Assembly: GCA_019638285.1 (NCBI GenBank)
Contig: JAHBUB010000013.1
Span: 1-64,000, forward strand
DNA length: 64,000 bases
Direction of reading: 5' to 3'
Origin: Cyclobacteriaceae bacterium
GTDB lineage: Bacteria > Bacteroidota > Bacteroidia > Cytophagales > Cyclobacteriaceae
The position numbers and the translations under genes were made by a program. Each line of letters opens with the position of its first letter. Positions within the stretch are counted from its first letter, which is position 1. This document shows positions 27,624-37,700 of this stretch, piece after piece. The notes under the pieces were generated by a model, which saw nothing but the letters and a program-made list of their open reading frames with translations, did no database searches and was not told where the DNA came from.

Positions 27624-27923
27624 TTAACTAACTACTACTTCTTTATTATTTCTGTTATTTATTTCATCGAATACGTCACTACCAGGGTAGTAGTTGGCAT
27701 AATCTACTTCAATCAATTTTTCTAATTGATGTTTTACTTTTTCCATCATTTCTGAGGTAGTATAGATCAGTAGTAGTGCACCTCCTTTACGAAAATCATC
27801 ACTGATTTCATGTGCAATTAATTTTTTAATGCGTACCCGTCTTCTGTTGAGCACATTGACAATCCTGTTCAGTATTGAGAAATTATTTTCTGCTGATAAT
27901 TCAAGTGTATATTCTTGTTTCAT
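27624..27923 (-). CDS. ilvN: Acetolactate synthase regulatory subunit, single ACT domain
   Basis: A 99-aa small subunit from the ATG at 27923; a TTG-started form would overlap ilvB. It consists of one ACT domain (YTLELSAENNFSILNRIVNVL followed by RRVRIKKLIAHE) that activates the catalytic subunit and mediates valine feedback. It resembles the 96-residue E. coli IlvN and lacks the second half of the 160-residue IlvH type. It lies 7 nt after ilvB. Confidence 0.85.
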   Translation of the reverse strand: MKQEYTLELSAENNFSILNRIVNVLNRRRVRIKKLIAHEISDDFRKGGALLLIYTTSEMMEKVKHQLEKLIEVDYANYYPGSDVFDEINNRNNKEVVVS

Positions 27924-27930
27924 GGTTTTA

Positions 27931-29676
27931 TTATTCAACTTTTTCTAATAAAATGTCAGCTACTCCAGCTCCGGTCGGTATCATGGGAAATACGTTTTCT
28001 TCCTTGCCCACTACTACTTCCAGAAAATATGCGGATTCAGATTCAAGCATTTCTTTTAGTGAGGAAACAAGTTCACTGCGGTCGCTTACTTTCTTTGCTG
28101 GAATGTCGTAGGCTTGTGCCAATTTGATAAAATCAGGATTTGTCATTTCTGTACAGGAGTACCGCTTCTCATGAAATAACTCTTGCCATTGGCGAACCAT
28201 TCCCAAAAAGCAATTATTGAGTACGAGTACTTTTACGGGGATTTTATATTGCATAATAGTTCCTAATTCCTGGGGCGTCATTTGAAATCCTCCATCTCCA
28301 ATTACAGCTATTACCTGTTGGTTTGGTTTTGCCAGCTTGGCACCCATTGCTGCGGGTAACGCAAATCCCATGGTGCCCGCTCCCCCTGAAGTAACATTGG
28401 TTCTGGGGTCTTTGTAAGCATAATAGCGTGCGGCAACCATTTGATGTTGACCAACATCCGTCACTAAGATTGCTTTTCCGTTTGTCAAAGATGAAAGATG
28501 ATTGATTACCTCTGCCATTTTTAATTCACCACTAGGATTAAACTCTCTGCTAATTACCTTTTCATGTTCCTTATAACTTAAAGCCTCAAAACTTTTGATC
28601 CATGAATTATGATTACCGGCTTTACAAAGTTTTGTTAACTCTGTCAGTGCTTCTTTGGCATCGGCATGTATGCCCACATCGGCCTTAATGATTTTATTAA
28701 TTTCAGCTCTTTCAATTTCAATGTGGACTACTTTAGCCTGAGTAGCATATTTGGCTACGTTTCCAGTAACACGGTCATCAAAGCGCATGCCTACGGCAAT
28801 TAATACATCACATTCATTGGTATTAACATTCGGGCCATAGTTGCCGTGCATGCCTAGAAACCCGACATAATTAGGATGATCCGTTGGGAAAGCCCCCAGT
28901 CCCAGTAGGGTACATGCCACGGGAATTCCAGTTTTCTCTGAAAAAGCAACTAATTCATCAGTCGCTGTTGCAAGTAGTACACCTTGACCCACCAACAGAT
29001 AGGGCCTTTTTGCAAGATTTATAAGATCAGCAGCATCTTCCACTTGCGAAAACTGCAAAACAGGTTTGGGCTTATACGTTCTTATCTGTTCACATTTTTT
29101 ATACTCAAACTGATCAATCAACTCATTTTGTGCATTCTTTGTGATGTCAATCAGCACGGGGCCTGGTCTGCCAGAGCGTGCGATAAAAAATGCTTTTGCA
29201 ACGGATTCGGCAATATCTTTTCCTTCGGTGATTTGTACATTCCATTTGGTGACCGGGTTAGTGGTATTGATCACATCAATTTCTTGAAAGGCATCTGTAC
29301 CCAATAAGTGAGCGAATACCTGTCCGGTAATGCAAACGATAGGGGTTGAATCTATTAATGCATCTGCTAATCCAGTGATGAGATTGGTGGCCCCTGGTCC
29401 AGAAGTGGCAAGGGCCACACCGACTTCACCAGAAACCCGTGCATAACCTTGTGCTGCATGAACAGCTCCTTGTTCGTGGCGAACCAGAATGTGTTTTAAT
29501 TTATCTGCATATTGATATAGTGAATCATACACTGGCATGATAGCACCACCCGGGTAGCCAAATAAAGTATTGACTCCCTCGCCAATCAGGCATTGAAGTA
29601 AGGCTTCAGATCCTGAAATCTTTTGTTGAGTTAATGTTTGATTCTCTTTTTTAGTCTTCGTCAGTAACGCATCCAT
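27931..29676 (-). CDS. ilvB: Acetolactate synthase catalytic subunit
   Basis: A 581-aa thiamine-diphosphate enzyme that makes 2-acetolactate (Val/Leu branch) and 2-aceto-2-hydroxybutyrate (Ile branch). Visible are the N-terminal [13 protein letters not shown] with the following catalytic Glu ([19 protein letters not shown]), the central FAD-binding domain ([11 protein letters not shown]) and the ThDP motif [15 protein letters not shown] ending at VLVLNN. Its first 26 nt overlap the end of ilvD, suggesting translational coupling. Confidence 0.93.
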   Translation of the reverse strand: MDALLTKTKKENQTLTQQKISGSEALLQCLIGEGVNTLFGYPGGAIMPVYDSLYQYADKLKHILVRHEQGAVHAAQGYARVSGEVGVALATSGPGATNLITGLADALIDSTPIVCITGQVFAHLLGTDAFQEIDVINTTNPVTKWNVQITEGKDIAESVAKAFFIARSGRPGPVLIDITKNAQNELIDQFEYKKCEQIRTYKPKPVLQFSQVEDAADLINLAKRPYLLVGQGVLLATATDELVAFSEKTGIPVACTLLGLGAFPTDHPNYVGFLGMHGNYGPNVNTNECDVLIAVGMRFDDRVTGNVAKYATQAKVVHIEIERAEINKIIKADVGIHADAKEALTELTKLCKAGNHNSWIKSFEALSYKEHEKVISREFNPSGELKMAEVINHLSSLTNGKAILVTDVGQHQMVAARYYAYKDPRTNVTSGGAGTMGFALPAAMGAKLAKPNQQVIAVIGDGGFQMTPQELGTIMQYKIPVKVLVLNNCFLGMVRQWQELFHEKRYSCTEMTNPDFIKLAQAYDIPAKKVSDRSELVSSLKEMLESESAYFLEVVVGKEENVFPMIPTGAGVADILLEKVE

Positions 29677-31330
29677 CAGCAGCAGTTTTTACTTGTTTTG
29701 CATATTTATAAAGTACTCCATTTTTTACCCGTAGTTCAGGCTTTTTGAAAGTGGACTTTCTAATCACTAAAGCTTTTTCATCCACTAATAAATTCAGTTG
29801 ATGTTTTTTTACATCGATTTCAATCCAATCGCCATCTTCAACCAATGATAACAAGCCACCCTCAAACGCTTCTGGCGTGATATGGCCCACCACAAATCCA
29901 TGTGTGCCCCCGGAGAATCTCCCGTCTGTGATCAATGCTACATTTTTTCCTAAACCTGCGCCCATAATAGCACTTGTAGGTTTTAACATTTCAGGCATAC
30001 CCGGTGCTCCTTTTGGCCCTACGTATCGGATTACTACCACATCGCCCTCTTTAACTTTACCAGAGGTGATGCCTTTGATCAGTTCAAATTCACCATTAAA
30101 CACACGTGCAGTTCCTTTAAATTTCTCACCTTCTTTTCCGGTAATCTTGGCTACAGAACCCTTTTCAGCAAGGTTGCCATACAAGATTTGAATATGTCCT
30201 GATTTTTTAATTGGCTTTTCAAGCGGAACGATAATACTCTGCTTTTCAAAGTCAATGGCCATCACGTCTTTTAAATTTTCAGCGATTGTTTTGCCAGTGA
30301 CGGTGAGGCAATCGCCATGAAGGAGGCCTTTGTCAAGAAGATATTTCATCACCATAGGAGTACCGCCTATTTTGTGAAGATCTTCCATTAAATACTTTCC
30401 GCTTGGTTTGAGATCGGCAATCAGTGGTGTGCTATCTGAGATGCGCTGAAAGTCTTCCTGAGTTACTTTTAACCCAACTGATCTCGCCATAGCGATTAAA
30501 TGCAACACCGCATTGGTAGAACCACCCAATGCCATTACTATTGTCATTGCATTTTCGAAACCCTTCATCGTCATGATATCGCGGGGCTTGATGTCTTTTT
30601 CCAATAAAAGAAGAATGGCTTCACTGGCAGCTTTACATTCAGCAGATTTCTCTTTACTTAGTGCTGGATTTGATGAAGAGTACGGAAGTGACATACCCAA
30701 TGCCTCAATGGCGGAGGCCATTGTGTTGGCGGTGTACATACCACCACATGCACCAGCACCGGGACAAGCATTTTGAATAATGCCCTTGAAGTCATCATCA
30801 GAAAGTTTGTTGGCCATTTTTTCTCCTAATGCCTCGAATGCGGAAACAATATTCAATGACTTTCCTTTCCAGTGACCACCGGCAATCGTTCCGCCATACA
30901 GCATGATGGCCGGACGGTTCAATCGACCCATAGCAATCAGGGAGCCAGGCATGTTTTTATCACAACCCACAACAGCAATCAACCCATCATAGTATTGTGC
31001 ATTACAAACTGTCTCGATGGAGTCAGCAATTACTTCGCGACTTACTAAAGAATAACGCATTCCTTCCGTACCATTAGAGATGCCGTCACTTACACCTATG
31101 GTATGGAAAACCAACCCCACCAATTCCTGATCCCATACGGCTTGCTTTACTTCTTGCGCCAAAGCATTAAGATGCATGTTACAAGTATTACCATCAAAAC
31201 CAGTACTTACTATTCCCACTTGAGCCTTTTTTAGATCATGCTCAGTTAAGCCAATGCCGTACAACATTGCTTGCGCTGCTGGTAGGGTCGGGTCTTGTGT
31301 GATCGTCTTACTATATTTATTAAGTTCCAT
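29651..31330 (-). CDS. ilvD: Dihydroxy-acid dehydratase
   Basis: A 559-aa iron-sulphur dehydratase producing the 2-oxo acid precursors of valine and isoleucine. Cluster cysteines are in [10 protein letters not shown] and in [18 protein letters not shown]; the early GNTCNMHL supplies another. [17 protein letters not shown] is the C-terminal family signature. It lies 43 nt after ilvE and overlaps ilvB by 26 nt. Confidence 0.95.
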   Translation of the reverse strand: MELNKYSKTITQDPTLPAAQAMLYGIGLTEHDLKKAQVGIVSTGFDGNTCNMHLNALAQEVKQAVWDQELVGLVFHTIGVSDGISNGTEGMRYSLVSREVIADSIETVCNAQYYDGLIAVVGCDKNMPGSLIAMGRLNRPAIMLYGGTIAGGHWKGKSLNIVSAFEALGEKMANKLSDDDFKGIIQNACPGAGACGGMYTANTMASAIEALGMSLPYSSSNPALSKEKSAECKAASEAILLLLEKDIKPRDIMTMKGFENAMTIVMALGGSTNAVLHLIAMARSVGLKVTQEDFQRISDSTPLIADLKPSGKYLMEDLHKIGGTPMVMKYLLDKGLLHGDCLTVTGKTIAENLKDVMAIDFEKQSIIVPLEKPIKKSGHIQILYGNLAEKGSVAKITGKEGEKFKGTARVFNGEFELIKGITSGKVKEGDVVVIRYVGPKGAPGMPEMLKPTSAIMGAGLGKNVALITDGRFSGGTHGFVVGHITPEAFEGGLLSLVEDGDWIEIDVKKHQLNLLVDEKALVIRKSTFKKPELRVKNGVLYKYAKQVKTAADGCVTDED

Positions 31331-31373
31331 TTTTCTTTTGATTCAAGGTTTAAAGCTTATGCGATTTTCAACT

Positions 31374-32261
31374 TTAAACGATTACGTAACTGTAGCTCTT
31401 GTCCAAAACCAGGCATTGATAGGCTTCCTGAACAATAGCACCTAAGGATTCTTTCCATGGCTTATTAAATTTTTGTCCCTCGATGGATTCAATCCCAATG
31501 ACTTCTGCTGCAGTACCACAGAAGAATGCACTGTCAGCTTCAAATAGATCTTCCGGCTTGAAATGTTTTTCTACTACCTTTAAATCCAACTCAGCACAAA
31601 TTTCCAATACGGTTTGCCGTGTAATGCCGGGAAGAATACTTCCACGTGGTGGAGTGTAGAGCACGCCTCCTTTCTCATAGAAAAAATTTGCTCCTGGACC
31701 TTCCGCAACAAACCCATCAATGTCCAAGAGAAGTCCCTCATCAAAACCACGTTGCTTGGCTTCTGTGGTAGCCAAAATTGAGTTCACATAATGACCACAT
31801 GCCTTTGCTTCTACTTTAAAGGATTTTGGATTGGGCCTTTGATATGAAGAAATGCAAACCTTGAGTAATTGATCTCCCAGGTATTTGTCCCATTTCCAGG
31901 TGGCAATCATCAGAGACACTTCATGCGGGCTGGTGAGTGACATATTGGGACTGCAAAAAACCAATGGACGTATGTAGGCATTGCTTTGATTATTTCTTGC
32001 AAGCACTTCGTAAGTGGCTTGTGTGAGTTCTTCCGGATCATAGTTGAGCGGTATGCCTATCAGTGAGGCGCTACGGATTAATCGCTCATAGTGTTCATGA
32101 GCTTTAAAAATTTTCACACCATTTACAGTTTGATAAGCGCGTATTCCTTCGAATACGCCATATCCATAGTGAAGTGTTTGACTGAAGAGGTCGGTCTTTG
32201 CGTCTGCTGCTTTTACGAATTTTCCATTTAGGAAAAGGGTCGTGTCGTTAGTGTAGTACAT
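31374..32261 (-). CDS. ilvE: Branched-chain amino acid aminotransferase
   Basis: A 295-aa fold-type IV PLP aminotransferase catalysing the last step to Val, Leu and Ile. The PLP lysine lies in VEAKACGHYVNSILA; EGPGANFFYEKGG and PPRGSILPGITRQTVLEI are class IV signatures, as is YGVFEGIRAY near the start. It is the first structural gene of the ilv operon and sits directly behind an attenuator with its own leader peptide. Confidence 0.93.
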   Translation of the reverse strand: MYYTNDTTLFLNGKFVKAADAKTDLFSQTLHYGYGVFEGIRAYQTVNGVKIFKAHEHYERLIRSASLIGIPLNYDPEELTQATYEVLARNNQSNAYIRPLVFCSPNMSLTSPHEVSLMIATWKWDKYLGDQLLKVCISSYQRPNPKSFKVEAKACGHYVNSILATTEAKQRGFDEGLLLDIDGFVAEGPGANFFYEKGGVLYTPPRGSILPGITRQTVLEICAELDLKVVEKHFKPEDLFEADSAFFCGTAAEVIGIESIEGQKFNKPWKESLGAIVQEAYQCLVLDKSYSYVIV

Positions 32262-32268
32262 ACTTTAG

Positions 32269-32282
32269 AACAATCGTTAGTT
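32269..32282 (-). promoter_or_regulatory. 14-nt element before ilvE, shared with leuC
   Basis: AACTAACGATTGTT on the minus strand, ending 7 nt before the ilvE ATG. It matches the leuC element in all 14 positions, and the bases further upstream are also alike (GGGCA about 10-13 nt before it). It lies after the attenuator hairpin, so it is present only in read-through mRNA leader. Confidence 0.5.
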
Positions 32283-32296
32283 TGTTAGTGCCCATA

Positions 32297-32340
32297 TAAA
32301 ACAAAACCGCCCCATCCCGATGTATCGGGATGGGGCGGTT
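32297..32340 (-). terminator. Attenuator terminator of the ilv operon
   Basis: The leftward RNA forms a perfect 16-bp GC-rich stem (32325-32340 with 32305-32320, loop TACA) followed by TTTGTTTTA. It lies between the leader peptide stop (32359) and ilvE. The leader segment 32371-32385 (minus strand CGGGATGATGGTGGT) can pair with the 5' arm over about 12 bp, allowing an alternative antiterminator. Confidence 0.85.
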
Positions 32341-32358
32341 GAAATTTTTCAGTTTCTT

Positions 32359-32478
32359 CTAAATTATTAGACCACCATCATCCCGGTTTGGGAGAATAAT
32401 AATGCTAATAATGACCAGCACACCCGTGATCGAATTGATCAGGGAGTTAGTTATTTCGTATCGCTGCGTTGTGTTCAT
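32359..32478 (-). CDS. ilv operon leader peptide (attenuation)
   Basis: A 39-codon frame from ATG at 32478 to TAG at 32359. Sixteen of 39 residues are Ile, Leu or Val, with a dense run VLVIISIIIL at residues 20-29, followed by PNRDDGGLII; E. coli IlvL has a comparable Val/Ile/Leu run. The codons for RDDGG coincide with the segment able to pair with the terminator 5' arm. A ribosome stalled in the run would leave that segment free (antitermination); one reaching the stop would cover it (termination). The rest of the upstream gap, 32479-32827, holds only the divergent HigBA control region. Confidence 0.8.
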   Translation of the reverse strand: MNTTQRYEITNSLINSITGVLVIISIIILPNRDDGGLII

Positions 32479-32740
32479 CTTCACTTTTTGCTTGTGCTGT
32501 GGTACAAGGATGGAAATTTTTTCTCTGAGATTCAACAAACAATCGAAAAATAATTTAAGCGGAAGGGTAACAAACGTTAGGTAAGGATAAGCAGATGTTG
32601 AGAAGTTTGGATTTTCTAAAGGGTTATTTTTTTGAAATATTCTATTTCTTAATGATTGGAATTGGGCATTTTTTGAGGGAAAAAATGGTATTCGAGTATC
32701 CTTACATTGCTAATTCAAAAAATATTGCCCACATTTGTAA

Positions 32741-32756
32741 TGTGTTACGTTACACA
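32741..32756. promoter_or_regulatory. Candidate HigA operator
   Basis: TGTGTTACGTTACACA is palindromic except for two positions and is centred on ACGT, 72 nt before higB. HigA-type antitoxins bind palindromes overlapping their own promoter. The assignment rests on position and symmetry only. Confidence 0.35.
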
Positions 32757-32827
32757 GAACGTTGATTAAAAGGTAAGGCCAGCTAACCAAGATAGCAGGC
32801 GATATTAAATCCCACGATCATGAAATT

Positions 32828-33109
32828 ATGATTGAATCGTTTAAGCATAAGGGGCTCAAGGAGCTCTTTATTGATGGAAAGACCAAAAAACTTCCACAGG
32901 AACGCCTCAGAAAGATTAAAATGATACTGGCTATTATTGATGCGGCCGTATCGCTGGAAGATTTGAATGTTCCGGCTTTTAGATTACATAAACTTAAAGC
33001 ACCGCCTTATCAAGGTTATTGGTCAATTGATGTTTCTGGTAATTACAGGATTATCTTTGAGTTCACGGATGGTAAGGCGACAAGTATTGATTACTTAGAC
33101 ACCCATTAA
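32828..33109 (+). CDS. higB: HigB-type mRNA-interferase toxin (RelE/ParE superfamily)
   Basis: A 93-aa toxin of the HigB fold: MIESFKHKGLKELF at the N-terminus, RLHKLKAPPYQGYWSIDV in the middle and NYRIIFEFTDGKATSIDYLD at the end are characteristic. HigB cleaves mRNA on the ribosome. It precedes the antitoxin gene, the usual reversed order for HigBA, and the TAA is directly followed by the antitoxin ATG. Confidence 0.85.
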   Translation: MIESFKHKGLKELFIDGKTKKLPQERLRKIKMILAIIDAAVSLEDLNVPAFRLHKLKAPPYQGYWSIDVSGNYRIIFEFTDGKATSIDYLDTH

Positions 33110-33409
33110 ATGAAAAAATTTATTCAACATAATCCCCCGCACCCAGGAGAGATTTTGTTAGAATTCTATCTTGATCCTCTTGGCTTAACTGTTACAGAAG
33201 CCAGTGATAAGCTACTTATCACTCGGCCTAATTTGTCTACCATTGTTAATAAAAGAGCAGGGATCTCCCCACTTATGGCTCTTAAACTTGCCCGTGCTTT
33301 TAAAACCACTCCTCACTACTGGATGAATTTACAGGCAAATTATGACCTATGGCATGCTATGAATAACAATAAAAGCGTGACCGATCGGGTGGAACAACTT
33401 GTAAAATAG
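33110..33409 (+). CDS. higA: HigA-type antitoxin (XRE family)
   Basis: A 99-aa antitoxin. It begins with the typical PPHPGEILLEFYLDPLGLT, then a helix-turn-helix (EASDKLLITRPNLSTIVN, ISPLMALKLARAF) and ends PHYWMNLQANYDL, a HigA signature. It neutralises HigB and represses the operon. It starts at the base after the higB stop. Both genes look intact. Confidence 0.88.
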   Translation: MKKFIQHNPPHPGEILLEFYLDPLGLTVTEASDKLLITRPNLSTIVNKRAGISPLMALKLARAFKTTPHYWMNLQANYDLWHAMNNNKSVTDRVEQLVK

Positions 33410-33477
33410 TTTCAGCTTTAAAAGAATTAATACACTTACTATCAGATAGTTAACTGAATTTGCGAATCCTCCAATCA

Positions 33478-33503
33478 TTTAGTAAATACTAAAATATTTA
33501 GTA
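33478..33503 (+). promoter_or_regulatory. Triple TTTAGTA palindromic array before dinB
   Basis: Three alternating copies, TTTAGTA-AA-TACTAAA-ATA-TTTAGTA, form two overlapping perfect palindromes that end 10 nt before the dinB ATG. The position suits a repressor of the polymerase pair, for example a LexA-like SOS regulator, but no known box is matched with certainty. Confidence 0.45.
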
Positions 33504-33513
33504 ATATTGCTTA

Positions 33514-34701
33514 ATGGATACCCGCAATGTCATACACATGGATTTGGATGCCTTCTTTGTGGCAGTAGAATGTAAGCTGCACAAGGAGCTCAAAAACAGA
33601 CCTTTAATAATAGGGGGAAGCAGTGGACGTGGGGTAGTGGCGGCTTGTAGTTATGAAGCTCGAACATTTGGTGTGCATTCTGCCATGCCCATGTATCTGG
33701 CACTGCAATTGTGTCCTGATGCCAAGGTGATCTCTGGAGATATGGAGGCTTACAGCAAGCACTCTCACCTGGTTACTGAAATCATTGCTAATTCTGCTCC
33801 TGCTTTTGAGAAAGCCTCTATCGATGAATTTTATATCGATGCCTCGGGCATGGATCGCTACTTCGGGGCTTTCAAGTGGGCGGTGGAATTGCGTAAAAAG
33901 GTGATAAAGGATAGCGGTCTCACTATTTCTATGGGTATGTCAGTGAATAAACTGGTGTCCAAGGTGGCTACAGGAGAGTTTAAACCCAATGCGGAGAAGC
34001 ATATTCCGGCAGGAGAAGAGAGGGATTTTTTGGCGCCTTTGTCGGTAGAGAAAATTCCTATGATAGGAAAACAGACCGCTTCTTTCCTTTATGACATGGG
34101 CGTGAGAAAAGTGGCCACCTTGCGGGAGATGCCTTTGAAATTTTTGGTGAGTGCTTTTGGTAAAAATGGCATCAGCCTTTGGAACAAAGCGCATGGCATC
34201 GATAACTCCCCGATTGTTTCCTACAGCGAGCAAAAATCGGTTTCTACAGAAAGCACTTTTGATCAGGACTCTATTGACGTGAAAGGGATCAAATCCATTT
34301 TAATTGCCATGATTGAGAAGGTGGCGTTTACTCTTCGCGAGCAAAAAAAACTTACTTCTTGTGTGACGGTAAAAATTCGCTATGCCAATTTTGATACGGA
34401 AACAAAACAAGTGCATATTCCCTATACATCTTCTGACCACATATTACTTCGGGTTGTATTAGAATTGTTTGAGCGACTTTATAATAGAAGAATGCTCATC
34501 CGGTTGGTAGGGGTTCGCCTAAGCAGCTTGGTGTATGGCAGTCACCAGATCAGTTTGTTTGATGACACAGAAGAGAGCATCAGCCTTTATGAAGCGATGG
34601 ACCGAATGAAACACAAACATGGAGTAGATAAATTGGTTCGCGCCACCACACTGAATGTGAATAAACGGGTGAGAATGGAAATGAATGCGTTCAAAGGGTA
34701 A
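33514..34701 (+). CDS. dinB: Y-family DNA polymerase IV
   Basis: A 395-aa translesion polymerase. Catalytic residues are intact: Asp10 in HMDLDAFF and Asp104-Glu105 in SIDEFYID, so it is an active DinB and not the inactive ImuB type. The thumb has IGKQTASFLYDMGV (HhH), the little finger extends to about residue 350, and the C-terminus has QISLFDD, a beta-clamp-binding-type motif. It bypasses template lesions with low fidelity. It is followed at 74 nt by a DnaE-type polymerase, forming a mutagenesis cassette. Confidence 0.9.
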   Translation: MDTRNVIHMDLDAFFVAVECKLHKELKNRPLIIGGSSGRGVVAACSYEARTFGVHSAMPMYLALQLCPDAKVISGDMEAYSKHSHLVTEIIANSAPAFEKASIDEFYIDASGMDRYFGAFKWAVELRKKVIKDSGLTISMGMSVNKLVSKVATGEFKPNAEKHIPAGEERDFLAPLSVEKIPMIGKQTASFLYDMGVRKVATLREMPLKFLVSAFGKNGISLWNKAHGIDNSPIVSYSEQKSVSTESTFDQDSIDVKGIKSILIAMIEKVAFTLREQKKLTSCVTVKIRYANFDTETKQVHIPYTSSDHILLRVVLELFERLYNRRMLIRLVGVRLSSLVYGSHQISLFDDTEESISLYEAMDRMKHKHGVDKLVRATTLNVNKRVRMEMNAFKG

Positions 34702-34775
34702 TTATAATGTGATGATGAGTTGATGTGATAATTAGTTGATTGTCCTCTCCAACACCACATCAGCTAATTAAAAAT

Positions 34776-37700
34776 ATGTTTCTCAATTGTCATACCGCTT
34801 TCAGTTTTAAATACGGCACCTTACAGGTGGAGGATCTTTTTAACGAAGCAAAGCGATGTGGTGTGCACAAACTGATTCTGACGGAGATCAACAACACCGC
34901 TTCCTACATAGAGATGTTGAGGCTTTGCGTGGAGAAAACTCCTGTTAACGGGAGTATGCTTACTGCTTTTGGTAAGGAAGCGTACGAACTGGAGATAGCG
35001 GTGGGGGTAGAATTCAGAAGCGAGGATCAATTGCTTTTCATTGCTATTGCACAGAACAATGATGGGTTTGAGGAGATCAACAGGTTCTTGTCCCATCACA
35101 ACTTAAATAATAAAGCCTTACCGAATCGCGCTCCTGTATTTGGAAACGTTTTTGTAATCTATCCATTTGGGCTATTGGAACCTGGCCTTCTTCGCCCGCA
35201 CGAATTTCTGGGTGTTCGTATTCATCAACTCAATCATTTGAGGGTTTATACTTCTTACAAAACACACAAGGAAAAATTTGTGATTCATCATCCCGTCACT
35301 TTTGCCAATAAAATTCATTTTAACGTTCATCGGCTGTTGAGGGCCATTGATAAGAATACACTGCTCAGTAAACTAGCAGAGGAACAACAAGCATTACCCG
35401 ATGAAATCATGATGCCAGAAGAAAAACTGGCAGAGGTGTTTTCCGACTATCCAGGCCTGATTGAAAACACGCAGCAGTTGATGAATAGGTGTTCAATCGA
35501 CTTTGAGCTGAAAAGGGATAAAAATAAAAAAACATTAACCGGAAGTGAAGAAAGTGATTGGGACTTGTTGGTAACAAAAGCATGGGAAGGATTTCAAAAA
35601 CGATATGATGTAAGTCAACAGGATCTAAGAGAACGTTTCCAAAGAGAGCTCAATATTATTAAGAGTAAGGGGTTTTGTGCTTATTACCTTATTGTCTATA
35701 ACTTGCTTCAGTTTGCCAGGCAGCGGGGTTTTGATTATGTGGGGCGGGGGAGCGGAGCCAATAGCGTGGTGGCTTACTGTCTGGAGATTACCAATGTAGA
35801 TCCCATTGAGCTGGATTTATATTTCGAAAGATTTTTAAACGCTGAACGCTCCACGCCACCCGACTTTGATATTGATTTTTCGTGGGACAACAGGGATGCT
35901 ATCTATAATTATATCTTTTCGAAATACGGAAGTGATCATGTTTGTTTGTTGGGGACACACGTCACTTATCAAAAACGATCGGTGTTGCGCGAACTGGGGA
36001 AAGTATTTGGTTTGCCCAAAGAAGAGATTGACGCTATCGTAGAAGAACCGGATCGACATAAAAACCGGGATCATATTACGGAGCTGATCTTTAAATATGC
36101 AGAGTATATTAAGGACCTGCCTGCTAATATCTCAATTCATGCTGGCGGTGTATTGATTACTGAAAAACCAATTTATGCGTATACCGCTATCCAGTTTCCA
36201 CCCAAAGGTTATCCTGTCTCTCATTTTGAAATGCACAATGCCGAAGACATGGGCATTTTTAAGTTTGATATTTTAAGCCAGCGCGGGTTAGGTCACTTGA
36301 AAGAAACGGTAAAACATGTAAAACGCAATCGGGGAATAGATGTGAACATTCACCGGTTTCATGATTTTAAGAAAGATGAAAAAATAAAAAAATTATTGCG
36401 CGACAGCAAAGCGATGGGTTGCTTTTATGTGGAGTCACCCGCCATGCGCATGTTGTTAGGCAAGTTACGTTGTGAAGACTATCTCACACTGGTAGCGGCC
36501 AGTTCTATTATTCGTCCGGGCGTGGCGCGATCGGGAATGATGCGCACCTATATCGAGCGGTTTCATTTGGTAAGCAACGGGGGTAAGTATGAGGTCATTC
36601 ATGAGAAGATAAATGAGCTCATGAAGGAAACGTATGGTGTGATGGTGTATCAGGAGGATGTAATTAAAGTGGCGCATCATTTTGCTAACATGACTTTGAC
36701 GGAAGCGGATGTATTGCGCAGGGGAATGTCAGGTAAATTTCGCTCGAGGGAAGAGTTTCAACGGATAGAGGAAAGTTTTTTTACAAATTGTAAAAAATTG
36801 GGATATGAGCAACATGTGATCGATCGGGTGTGGTATGAGATAGAAAGCTTTTCAGGCTATTCTTTTTCTAAAGGACACTCTGCCAGCTATGCAGTGGAGA
36901 GTTATCAGAGTTTGTTTTTAAAAGCACATTACCCGCTGGAGTTCATGGTGGGGGTAATTAACAATTTTGGGGGCTTTTACCGCACCGAATTCTATTTTCA
37001 TGAGGCGCGTATGAGTGGAGCGAAAATCAATGCGCCTTGTGTGAACCATAGCGATCACCTCACTACTATATATGGTGATGAAATATTTATGGGATTCATT
37101 CATTTAAAAAGCCTGGAGAATAAAGTCGCCAAACTGGTACCGGGGGAGCGGCAACGCAATGGTGATTACACCAGTTTGGATAATTTTTTAAAACGAATAC
37201 CTATAAGTTTGGAGCAAGTACGCATTCTCATTCGATTGGGGGCATTCCGGTTTACCAACAAAACAAAACAGCGGCTGTTGTGGGAGGCGATGCTTTATTT
37301 GAGTAATCAGAATGCAAACAAAAGAAAAGTACAATCGACTGCATTGTTTAATACAGAGCCCAAAGAGTATCCACTGCCTGTATTGAACCGCCTGCCGCTG
37401 GAAGATGCGTTTGATGAAATTGAGTTGCTGGGGTTTCCGCTATGCGATCCGTTTCTTCTGTTGGACACACCAAAACGAGGTGACACTGTTGCAAAAGAAT
37501 TGATGCAAAAGATTGGTAAGACAGTGACGATTGTGGGCTATGTAGTGACTACCAAAAATACAAGTACGCTAAAGGGTGAACCTATGCACTTCGGCACTTT
37601 TTATGATAAAGATGGAGAAGTGTTTGATACGGTTCATTTCCCGAATATCACAAAAATGTATCCGTTTCGAGGTCGCGGTTTTTATGGAATGCAAGGAAAG

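Noticed and set aside
32402-32584. 60-codon rightward frame in the ilv leader region
   Set aside because: It is antisense to the leader peptide, has no start context and no protein-like composition; the leftward frame explains the sequence better.
33514-34701. Reading the Y-family polymerase as ImuB
   Set aside because: ImuB lacks the catalytic acids; here Asp10, Asp104 and Glu105 are present.
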